A stretch of 64,000 nt of DNA. Origin: Bacillota bacterium. GTDB taxonomy: Bacteria > Bacillota > Clostridia > Christensenellales > SZUA-584. The notes under the pieces were generated by a model that did no database searches, was not told where the DNA came from, and saw only the letters and a list, made by a program, of their open reading frames with translations. Positions within the stretch are counted from its first letter, which is position 1. Every line of letters starts with the position of its first letter. Below are positions 34,844-43,634 of the stretch, one piece after another. The translations under genes and the position numbers were made by a program. Location of the stretch: contig JAEWCC010000028.1 of the NCBI GenBank assembly GCA_023390815.1, positions 1 to 64,000 of the forward strand, written 5' to 3'.

Positions 34844-37420
34844 ATGTTGAAGGTGACCCATCTGAATACTGAGGATTTAATGAATCCAATAGGGATTGAT
34901 GAACTCTTTCCCCGGTATAGCTGGAGGCTTGAGTCTGACAAAAAGGACGTCAAGCAAGCGAGTTATCATATCGTCGTTAAGGGTTCGGATAAAGTCGTTT
35001 GGGACAGCGGTGAAGTCATGAACGATCAGTCCTTGTACATTGTCTACTCCGGAAAAGAGCTTAAGCCGTTTACAACTTATACGTGGACTGTCCGCGTAAC
35101 GGACAATCTTGGCGAAACAGCGTGTTCCGAAGCTGCATCATTTGAAACGGGCAGGATGGGTATGCCATGGGCTGCAAGATGGATTGCCACGCCAGGCAAG
35201 ATGGACGATGATAGTGTAACGCCGACTCATATATACAGAAAGGTGTTTGCCGTTCACAAGCCGGTTGTCAGAGCTCGCCTGTATACTTCAGCGCTGGGCG
35301 TCTATTCGATAAACCTCGGAGGGCGCTTGGTCAGCGATCGGTTTTTTGCGCCGGGATATACAGACTATGTCCGCCATGTCCAGTATCAGGCTTACGACGT
35401 AACGGAGCTGATTTCTTCGGGTGACAATATCGTGATGTGCGAGGTGGCAGGCGGTTGGTATACCGGCAGACTAGGCATGGTACTCAAAGGGAACAGATAC
35501 GGTAAAAAACGTGCGCTGATTTTAGAACTGCATATGGACTATGCGGACGGCACAAAGGGCATCGTCTGCTCGGACGAGAGCTTTGAATACACTTGCGACG
35601 GGCCGCGGCGCTTTGCCGGGTTCTTCGACGGCGAGGTGTACGACGCAAACCGGGAAGACAGCCGCAGCTGGAAATATGAAAAAGCCCTGCTCTATAAAGG
35701 GAAAACGCCTCAGATCGTACCTGATATCGGCCTGCCGGTCAGAAGGCATTCGGAAATCGTGCCTGTGGCAACGCATACAGTAGGGGGAAGCGTAATCTAT
35801 AATTTCGGCAGGAATATTGCCGGGATTATAAAGCTATGCATCGACGCGCCACAGGGGAAGACGGTTACAATATCGCATGCCGAAATATTGGGCAAGGACG
35901 GGGATCTGTATACGGGGAATTTGCGTACAGCAAAAGCTCAGCTGATTTACATATCCAAAGGCGGGGCTCAGGAATACGAGCCGCGCTTCACTTATATGGG
36001 ATTTCAGTATGTGAAAGTGGAAGGTGTGGACATCTCCCAAATCAAATCGATATGCGCCTATGAGCTATATTCCGACCTTACGGTAACCGTGAGCTTCTCG
36101 TGCAGCCATGAACTTTTAAATAAACTTCAAGAAAACATCCAGACCAGCCAAAAAGCAAACTTTGTCGATATTCCAACCGATTGCCCGCAACGCGACGAAC
36201 GCGTGGGCTGGACGGGCGATATCGCGATGTTTTCTCCGACGGCGGCGTTCAATATGAATGTGGGCCGGTTTATGCGCAAATGGCTGCGGGATCTGCGAAG
36301 TGAACAGCAAAGATTTATCAGCGGAAACATCCCTTTCGTGGTGCCATCTGGGAATGTTTTCTGGATGCGCCTGGTCACATCCCCAATCTGGAGCGACGCT
36401 TCCGTCATTGTGCCGTGGGATACCTATATGGCTACAGGAGACTTAAGGTTGCTGACCGAATCGTATGAAAGCATGAAGCGATGGCTAAGCACGATGAAGC
36501 GTATCTCAACATTCGGGAAGCTGCCTTTTATGAAGAACTACTACGTATACTATTTCTTCAGTTGGGGGGACTGGGTAGCTCCGGGCATTCCAATAAAGGA
36601 GCAGTGGAGAAGAGGCAGATGGATATCCACCGCTTATTTTGCCAACTCAGCGAAGATGGTTGCCAAGATTGCGCACCTGCTGGGCAACGCATGTGACGCC
36701 GAAAAGTATGAAAGACTCAGTGAGAAGATAGGTTTGAGTTTTTGCAGGACCTTTCTCGATGAAGGTGGCCATATTAAGAACGGCTTCCAAAGCATATATG
36801 CTGACGCCATAAGGTTTGGAATACTGCCTGAAAAAGCTCATCAGGCGGCGGTGGAAGACCTGGAGAAGGACGTTGATAAGCACAATGACCATTTAATGAC
36901 CGGGTTTCCCGGTACGCCGCATCTATTGTTTGCTCTGGCCGATTGCGGCAGGGAAGATACGGCTTTCAGGCTGCTCATGCAGGAAAGCTGCCCGTCCTGG
37001 CTGTATCCTGTTAAATGCGGTGCGACAAGCATATGGGAACGCTGGGATGCGCTGCAGGAGGACGGAAGTGTTAATGAGGAACAGGTGGGCAGCAGCAATA
37101 TGGTATCGTTTAATCACTATGCGTATGGCGCAGTCGGCGAGTTTCTTTACAGCAGGGTCGCGGGACTGGAGCCAGTAGAAAGCGGCTATAAACATTTCAA
37201 AGTGGCTCCAATAGCAGGCGGCGGACTGACTTGCGCAAAGGCATGCTATCAATCCCCTTACGGCATGATACTTGTGGAGTGGGCGATGAGAGAGGATCAA
37301 ACTTTCTCTTTATTTGTTACCGTGCCCCCCAATACGAGCGCTACTGTTTGTTTGCCGGATAAACAGCAATTCGAGGTGGGGTCCGGCGAGCATCGCTATA
37401 CATGCCGGTATGGTAACTAG
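34844..37420 (+). CDS. GH78 alpha-L-rhamnosidase 1
   Basis: Protein of 858 aa. Order of domains: N-terminal Ig-like, rhamnosidase N and concanavalin-like domains (residues ~1-400), (alpha/alpha)6 barrel (~400-770) and a C-terminal beta-sandwich. By analogy with Bacillus GL1 RhaB, the catalytic region reads DCPQRDERVGWTGD with Asp446, Glu452 (general acid) and Asp459. The candidate base is Glu732 in SIWERWDAL. No signal peptide, so cytoplasmic. Start: ATG 34844 with AAGGAGGAG 6-8 bases upstream; a longer frame back to 34748 overlaps the symporter and lacks a site. Confidence 0.93.
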   Translation: MLKVTHLNTEDLMNPIGIDELFPRYSWRLESDKKDVKQASYHIVVKGSDKVVWDSGEVMNDQSLYIVYSGKELKPFTTYTWTVRVTDNLGETACSEAASFETGRMGMPWAARWIATPGKMDDDSVTPTHIYRKVFAVHKPVVRARLYTSALGVYSINLGGRLVSDRFFAPGYTDYVRHVQYQAYDVTELISSGDNIVMCEVAGGWYTGRLGMVLKGNRYGKKRALILELHMDYADGTKGIVCSDESFEYTCDGPRRFAGFFDGEVYDANREDSRSWKYEKALLYKGKTPQIVPDIGLPVRRHSEIVPVATHTVGGSVIYNFGRNIAGIIKLCIDAPQGKTVTISHAEILGKDGDLYTGNLRTAKAQLIYISKGGAQEYEPRFTYMGFQYVKVEGVDISQIKSICAYELYSDLTVTVSFSCSHELLNKLQENIQTSQKANFVDIPTDCPQRDERVGWTGDIAMFSPTAAFNMNVGRFMRKWLRDLRSEQQRFISGNIPFVVPSGNVFWMRLVTSPIWSDASVIVPWDTYMATGDLRLLTESYESMKRWLSTMKRISTFGKLPFMKNYYVYYFFSWGDWVAPGIPIKEQWRRGRWISTAYFANSAKMVAKIAHLLGNACDAEKYERLSEKIGLSFCRTFLDEGGHIKNGFQSIYADAIRFGILPEKAHQAAVEDLEKDVDKHNDHLMTGFPGTPHLLFALADCGREDTAFRLLMQESCPSWLYPVKCGATSIWERWDALQEDGSVNEEQVGSSNMVSFNHYAYGAVGEFLYSRVAGLEPVESGYKHFKVAPIAGGGLTCAKACYQSPYGMILVEWAMREDQTFSLFVTVPPNTSATVCLPDKQQFEVGSGEHRYTCRYGN

Positions 37421-37461
37421 GCGTTTGAGTTGAGGTTTTGGATAACAGGAGGAAATGATTG

Positions 37462-40032
37462 ATGCTGAGAGTCATTGATCTTAAGACCGAAGGTTTGACT
37501 GACCCGATTGGGATCGACGAAGCAAACCCGCAATTATGCTGGAAGCTTATATCCGACAATCAGAACGTCGTACAGGAGACATACCGCGTAGTGGTTCAAC
37601 TCAGCGGGCATATTGCATGGGACAGCGGGACAGTTGCAAGCAGCCAGTCGGTATTCGTAGCCTACGCGGGAGAAGCGCTTAAGCCCTTCGCGGTTTATTC
37701 TTGGCGTGTCATCGTTACGGACAATCACGGGGAGACCGCTGAATCCGAAAACGTGACGTTTGAAAATGGAAGGCTGGGGACTCCTTGGCATGCAAGATGG
37801 ATCACGACCTCAAGCAAATTCGACGACGACAGCGTGACGCCAACGCACATCTATAAAAAGAAATTTGAAGTAAGTAAGAAAATATTGCGGGCCCGTATAT
37901 ATGCTTCGTCTCTGGGCGTGTATTCACTTAGTATAGACGGGAAGATGGTGGACGACCGCTTTTTCGCGCCGGGTTATACGGATTATAAGCGCTATGTGCA
38001 GTATCAAACGTATGATGTGACGAGCCTTCTTTCAGCCGGTGAGAACACGCTCATGTGCGAGGTCGCAGGCGGATGGTACACCGGCCGACTGGCGCTTGTG
38101 CTCAAAGGGAACCGGTATGGCAAAAAGCGCGCGCTGATACTCGAGCTGCATATCGATTATGAAGACGGAACGAGTGAGATGGTGGTGACCGATGAGAGCT
38201 TCCGTTATACCTGCGATGGGCCGCGCGTCTTTGCTGGTTTCTATGACGGAGAGATATATGATGCCAACCGGGAAGACAGCTCTATCTGGCAATATCAGCA
38301 GGCAAGGCTGTTTAAAGGGAAAACGCCTCATATTGTGCCTGATATCGGATTGCCCGTCAAAAAGCACAATAAGGTTTACCCTATATCTTCATATATTTTT
38401 GAAGATAGCATCATCTACAAATTTGCAAAAAACTTTGCAGGCATTGTCCATATCGAAATCGATGCGTCGCAGGGACAAAGGATCACGGTATCGCATGCTG
38501 AAATCCTGAGGAAGGACGGAGACTTAAGTACAGTCAACCTGCGTTCCGCCAAAGCACAAATCGTTTACATTTCAAAGGGTGGCACGCAGACATACGAACC
38601 GCGGTTTACGTATATGGGGTTCCAATATGTTAAAGTGGAAGGGCTCACGCTTTCACAGATCAAATCCATATCCGCATACGAGCTCTACTCAGATCTGGAT
38701 ATCACCGGAAGCTTTTCCTGCAGTAACGAGTTGATCAACCAATTGCAGTCGAATATACTGACCAGCCAGAAGTCAAACTTTTTTGATATACCCACAGACA
38801 ACTCGCAGCGTGACGAACGTGCGGCTTGGACGGGCGACATTGCGATGTTTTCTAAAACCGCCGCTTTTAACATGAATGTTGGGCGCTTTATGCGCAAATG
38901 GCTACGCGACCTGCGAAGCGAGCAGTCCCGGAATCACGGCAATATCCCGTTCATCATACCATCCGGCGACATATTTTATATGAAGTTTGTGACCTCGCCG
39001 ATTTGGAGCGATGCGGCTGTCATCGTGCCGTGGGACGCCTATATGTCCACGGGGGATTTACGGCTGCTTCGGGAGCATTATCCCGGTATGAAACGCTGGG
39101 TAAAGACCTTTATCCACATGACCACTTTCGGCAAGCTGCCGTTTATGAAAAGCTACTACGTGTTCAGGGGGTTCAGCTTCGCAGACTGGCTGGCTCCTGA
39201 ATGCAGCATTCCCGACCAGATATTCAAAAGAGGGAAGTGGATGGCGACGGCTTATCTCGCCAATTCGGTACGAATACTGGAAGAAACCAGCCGCTTGCTG
39301 GGATACTCAAAAGAAACAAAGACGTATCAGAAGCTTCATAGAAGAATATGCAAAAGCTTTTGCGATACGCTGCTGGACGATCAGGATCAGATTAAAGAAG
39401 GCTTTCAGAGCATCTACGCCACGGCAGTCCGGTTTGGGATATTACCTGAGAAGGCCTCTAAAAATGCGGTTAATGCGCTGGAGGAAGATATCGTCCGCCA
39501 TGACGACCATCTGATGACGGGCTTTGCCGGAACACCGCACGTGCCTTTCGCTCTGGCGGATAACGGAAAGGAGGAAACGGCCTTCCGCCTGCTTCTGCAG
39601 GAAAGCTGCCCATCGTGGCTCTACCCGGTGAAATGCGGAGCCACAAGCATCTGGGAGCGGTGGGATGCGGTTCGGGAGGATGGCAGCGTCAATGAAACTC
39701 CGCAGATGGGCAAGAACAACATGGTTTCCTTAAATACCTATGCTTACGGCGCGATCGGCGAGTTTTTATATAGCCGTGTCGCCGGGCTGGAAGCAATAGA
39801 AGGTGGCTATAAACGCTTTGAAGTGGCGCCTATACCCGGCGGGGGTATTCGCCATGCAAAAGCATCGTACGAGTCGCCGTATGGGACGATCCGGTCGGAA
39901 TGGGATATCGACGACGACTGTGAATTTCATCTTTTAGTTGAAGTGCCTCCGAATACACAAGCTGAAATCACGCTGCCGGATGGGCAGACGAAGATTGTGG
40001 GTTCAGGGGAATACCGGCTTACATGCAAATAG
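37462..40032 (+). CDS. GH78 alpha-L-rhamnosidase 2
   Basis: Protein of 856 aa, close tandem paralogue of the upstream gene; the key residues even fall at the same positions: Asp446, Glu452, Asp459 and Glu732. The motif differs in that DCPQRDERVGW has become DNSQRDERAAW, so the otherwise conserved Cys-Pro is Asn-Ser while the acidic residues are kept. The enzyme is therefore probably active but may have different aglycone or linkage preference. Start: ATG 37462 with AGGAGG nine bases before. No signal peptide. It lies 41 bp after the first GH78 gene. Confidence 0.92.
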   Translation: MLRVIDLKTEGLTDPIGIDEANPQLCWKLISDNQNVVQETYRVVVQLSGHIAWDSGTVASSQSVFVAYAGEALKPFAVYSWRVIVTDNHGETAESENVTFENGRLGTPWHARWITTSSKFDDDSVTPTHIYKKKFEVSKKILRARIYASSLGVYSLSIDGKMVDDRFFAPGYTDYKRYVQYQTYDVTSLLSAGENTLMCEVAGGWYTGRLALVLKGNRYGKKRALILELHIDYEDGTSEMVVTDESFRYTCDGPRVFAGFYDGEIYDANREDSSIWQYQQARLFKGKTPHIVPDIGLPVKKHNKVYPISSYIFEDSIIYKFAKNFAGIVHIEIDASQGQRITVSHAEILRKDGDLSTVNLRSAKAQIVYISKGGTQTYEPRFTYMGFQYVKVEGLTLSQIKSISAYELYSDLDITGSFSCSNELINQLQSNILTSQKSNFFDIPTDNSQRDERAAWTGDIAMFSKTAAFNMNVGRFMRKWLRDLRSEQSRNHGNIPFIIPSGDIFYMKFVTSPIWSDAAVIVPWDAYMSTGDLRLLREHYPGMKRWVKTFIHMTTFGKLPFMKSYYVFRGFSFADWLAPECSIPDQIFKRGKWMATAYLANSVRILEETSRLLGYSKETKTYQKLHRRICKSFCDTLLDDQDQIKEGFQSIYATAVRFGILPEKASKNAVNALEEDIVRHDDHLMTGFAGTPHVPFALADNGKEETAFRLLLQESCPSWLYPVKCGATSIWERWDAVREDGSVNETPQMGKNNMVSLNTYAYGAIGEFLYSRVAGLEAIEGGYKRFEVAPIPGGGIRHAKASYESPYGTIRSEWDIDDDCEFHLLVEVPPNTQAEITLPDGQTKIVGSGEYRLTCK

Positions 40033-40044
40033 GAGCTTAATGTG

Positions 40045-42630
40045 ATGAAAGCTGTTTCGCTGCGAACTGAATATCTGAAAGATCCCATCGCTATCGATAT
40101 TATTAAGCCTCGGTTGTTTTGGAAATGTGCTGCCGAAGGGAAAAACCGCGTCCAGACAGCCTATAGGATCGTCGCTGAGCTTGATGACGGAACCTTGGCA
40201 TGGGATACGGGCAAAGTGATCGGTTCCCGCATGACGCATATCCTCTATGCCGGAAAACCGCTGCAAAGCCGCAGCCGGGTATTTTGGTGTGTACAGCTCT
40301 GGGATGAGAATGATGCGGCAGGTGACTGGAGCGAACCTGCTTCGTTCGAGATGGGGCTGCTGAATGAGTCCGACTGGTCTGCTCATTGGATCACAGCACC
40401 GATTCATCCTGATAAGAAAAAAAAGTATCCGGCTGATTATTTTAAAAGAGACTTTGCCGTGACACAAAAGGTTACAAAGGCAAGGCTGTATATCACAGCC
40501 TGCGGGCTATATATTGCATCCATTAATGGCTGTCGAGTGGGCCAGGACTGTCTGACACCCGGATTTACTGAGTATTATAAGCACCTCCAATACCAGACGT
40601 ATGATGTGACTGGGCTGATCAATGCCGGTGGAAATGCGCTGACGGTCGTACTCGGAGACGGTTGGTTCAAAGGGAAGATCGGCGCATATAACCGGATAAA
40701 CACATTCGGGACGCAAGCAAAGTTATTGGCGCAGCTTGAACTCATTTTTGAAGATGGCAAAAACGAAAAGATTATTACGGATGAAAGCTTCCTGTGGAGC
40801 AACGACGGCCCGGTGAGGGAAAATGACCTGAAGGACGGCGAAGTCTACGATGCCCGCTGTGCTTTTGCGGTTTGGAAAAACGCGAAGCTAACGGAATACC
40901 ATACAAGACTTGTCTGCTCGAATAATGTGCCGGTGAGAGAAATGGAGCGGCTGGCGACAAATCTGATGATCACGCCTGATGGCAGGCAAGTGCTGGACTT
41001 TTCTCAGAATATGGCGGGCTATGTTGAATTCAACGCACCTGCCCAACCGGGGCATACAGTCATTCTGCGCTTTGCCGAAACGCTTGACGAGTATGGAAAT
41101 TTTACTCAGGCTAGTTTTCAGATCAGCAGGAATCCCAAAGACCCGATCCGCCAGCAGATTACGTATATCTGCTCGGACAAACCACAGACATATAAACCAA
41201 GCTTCTGTGTCATGGGCTTTCGCTATGTACTGGTGGAAAACTGGCCGAGAGATATCGATCCCAAGGATTTTTGCGCGATAGCCGTTTACTCGGCTATGGA
41301 GGAAACGGGGGATTTTCAATGCAGCCATCCGCTGGTAAACAAGCTGGTGCAAAATACGCGATGGAGCATGAAAAGCAACTTCCTGGATGTGCCAACCGAC
41401 TGCCCTCAGCGTGAGCGAAACCCGTGGACGGGAGACGCGCAGGTCTTTTTTGAAACGGGAAGCATGCTGATGAACATTGCGCCGTTTATGCGCAAGTGGA
41501 TGCGTGACATGATGGACGCACAGAAGGAAAACGGCTTAGTCCAAAGCCTTGCGCCGTTTGAAGGCGAAAGCTGGTTCATCAAGATGCTGGATGGTTCGAT
41601 AGGCTGGGCTGATGCGATTATGCTTATTCCATACCGCTACTATAAAGTATATGGCGACGTCCAAATAGTAAAAGAATGTTACCCCGCGATGAAGAAGTAC
41701 GCCGAGTTTACCATCAAAAGGGCGCAAAAACGGGGAGTTACAAGCCTTTTCAAAAAGAATCCTTATCGGAAATTTACGTATGCGACGGGGCAGCACTGGG
41801 GCGAGTGGAGTGAGCCTAAGGAAGAAAAGTTTGAAGGCGTCATGGCACTGGTACTTCCGCGCCCTGAAGAAGCGACAGCCTATTTTGCGTACACGATGGC
41901 ATGTATGAGTGAGTTTGCGGATGTGCTTGGCGAGGCGAATGATGCTCAAAGATATACGAAGTACGCTAAAGGTGCGAAAAAGGCCTACAACTATCTGTTT
42001 GTTAAGAACGACGATATCGAGAGCGACCGGCCATCGAAGCTGGTTCGACCGCTTGCGCTGGGGCTGCTGGATGGAGCGGCAAGAACCAATGTGGCACGAC
42101 GATTGGCGGCTCTGACGGAAAAACGTAATTATACAATCGGCACGGGTTTTCTTTCGACACCCTTCGTTTTGGAATCACTGGCTGAAAACGGATATCCTGA
42201 GCATGCGTTTAAAATGCTGCTGCAGGAGCGAATGCCGGGATGGCTATATCCGATCAAACGAGGCGCAACGACGATATGGGAGAACTGGGAAGGGCTGGAC
42301 AAGAACGGACTGGGCTCACTCAACCATTACTCCAAGGGTGCTGTCTGCTTTTGGCTGTTGGGCTCGATAGCGGGTATTAAGATAGGCGGTAAAGGCACTA
42401 CGTTTACGTTGCGGCCATTGGTGACAGGCCAAATGAATGATGTTAAGGCGGAGTATGACAGCATCTATGGCAAGGTGAAAAGCGGTTGGGTAGTTTCGCA
42501 AGATAAAATGGAGCTGACATTTATGATCCCCGCCAATACCACAGCACTGATCTGCCTGCCAGACGGAACAGAATACACCGTAGGCTCCGGAGAGTATACT
42601 TATCAGATTAAAAATCCGGTCACTTACTGA
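40045..42630 (+). CDS. GH78 alpha-L-rhamnosidase 3
   Basis: Protein of 861 aa, more diverged than the two upstream paralogues. The catalytic region is DCPQRERNPWTGD: one residue shorter, with Asp452, Glu457 and Asp464 retained, and Glu746 in TIWENWEGL as candidate base. The loss of one acidic residue next to the general acid may change pH range or specificity. AGGAG nine bases before ATG 40045; a GTG at 40042 is a less likely start. Cytoplasmic. Last intact gene of the rhamnoside locus; the sequence after it is decayed. Confidence 0.92.
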   Translation: MKAVSLRTEYLKDPIAIDIIKPRLFWKCAAEGKNRVQTAYRIVAELDDGTLAWDTGKVIGSRMTHILYAGKPLQSRSRVFWCVQLWDENDAAGDWSEPASFEMGLLNESDWSAHWITAPIHPDKKKKYPADYFKRDFAVTQKVTKARLYITACGLYIASINGCRVGQDCLTPGFTEYYKHLQYQTYDVTGLINAGGNALTVVLGDGWFKGKIGAYNRINTFGTQAKLLAQLELIFEDGKNEKIITDESFLWSNDGPVRENDLKDGEVYDARCAFAVWKNAKLTEYHTRLVCSNNVPVREMERLATNLMITPDGRQVLDFSQNMAGYVEFNAPAQPGHTVILRFAETLDEYGNFTQASFQISRNPKDPIRQQITYICSDKPQTYKPSFCVMGFRYVLVENWPRDIDPKDFCAIAVYSAMEETGDFQCSHPLVNKLVQNTRWSMKSNFLDVPTDCPQRERNPWTGDAQVFFETGSMLMNIAPFMRKWMRDMMDAQKENGLVQSLAPFEGESWFIKMLDGSIGWADAIMLIPYRYYKVYGDVQIVKECYPAMKKYAEFTIKRAQKRGVTSLFKKNPYRKFTYATGQHWGEWSEPKEEKFEGVMALVLPRPEEATAYFAYTMACMSEFADVLGEANDAQRYTKYAKGAKKAYNYLFVKNDDIESDRPSKLVRPLALGLLDGAARTNVARRLAALTEKRNYTIGTGFLSTPFVLESLAENGYPEHAFKMLLQERMPGWLYPIKRGATTIWENWEGLDKNGLGSLNHYSKGAVCFWLLGSIAGIKIGGKGTTFTLRPLVTGQMNDVKAEYDSIYGKVKSGWVVSQDKMELTFMIPANTTALICLPDGTEYTVGSGEYTYQIKNPVTY

Positions 42631-42800
42631 ACAGTTGGCCTATAGAAAATCAATGCGGTGGAGGGAACTATGCGGAGCCGGACAAAGAATCTCCTGACGA
42701 ATGAGCAAATAGAGATGCTCTCCATGGCCCCTAGGACACCTTTGCTTTGGCACGAGGGGTGATAATATGGCTGCTGAAATTGGACGTACAGGCTTGTTAA

Positions 42801-43004
42801 AGAACACACGAGATACCAGTTCCTAAGGTGCTGTGCTACGATTTCAGTAAAACACTGATCAACAGCCGGTATTTTTTTATGGAGTATATGACGGATGAGA
42901 CCTTAACAAAGGCGGCAAAAAAGATGAGATCGGATAACCTGAACATGATCAGGCGGGAACTGGCGGGATATTTAGCCCAGCTCCATCGGATTACGGGTGT
43001 TTAA
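42801..43004 (+). pseudogene. Fragment of an aminoglycoside-phosphotransferase-like gene
   Basis: The frame translates to a 67-residue piece with IPVPKVLCYDF, RYFFMEYMTDETL and RRELAGYLAQLHRITGV. This is the middle of the APH/choline-kinase-like fold, between the hinge and the segment before the catalytic loop. There is no catalytic HxDxxxxN motif and no start; the region just upstream (42631-42800) looks frameshifted. It is a remnant. It joins directly, within a few bases, to a second pseudogene. Confidence 0.7.
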
Positions 43005-43405
43005 CGGCAGCGCAGGCATAGGCAGCGGCAATTATGGCGGGGATGGCAGTAATTTCACGATTAGCAGCGGTAATGTGAGTGCAACGGGCGGGAATAAAGC
43101 TACGGGCATAGGCAGCGGCGAATATTTCAGCGGCGACGGTACGGTGCTTGCCGATACGGATGTGGCCTATTTAACGGTGGGGAAAGCATCTCAACCGCGA
43201 CAGACGTTGGGCAGGCTCTATCTTTGGCTGCCCCAGACATCCGGCGGTGGCAGTACTAATGTTCTGATCAGCAAGGGCGCGCCAGAATATTCAGCTTTCG
43301 GACAGGGACAAACGACAACGCGTCTGCGATGACCGCAATCGAGAAGACCTATGAGATAGGGGTCATATCCGATCAGACGCTGGACAATTTAAACGAAGGC
43401 GCAAT
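43005..43405 (+). pseudogene. Decayed part-copy of the glycine-rich surface protein gene
   Basis: The sequence matches two separate parts of the gene at 23068-27513: its glycine-rich repeats near 24173-24300, then, after a deletion of roughly 670 bp, the segment near 24960-25245. Frameshifts break the frame (a TGA near 43330). It has no start or signal peptide. The remaining sequence to 43634 is AT-rich and holds the unidentified promoter of the next gene. Confidence 0.85.
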
Positions 43406-43634
43406 GAAAGATTTTTTATGTTTAGTCTTTAATCATTGACCAACTTGATTTACATAAAAAAATATATCATTCCTTATTATGAAAAAATGGCCATATAATT
43501 TATAAAGATAGGTAAAATTTTCATTGAATTTGTTAAAGTATATGTGATATTATCATAAACAGTATTGCTATAAAATTCATATACAAATAAAAATTGCAGC
43601 ACTATCAACACATTTGTTTCGGGGGCATAACAAA

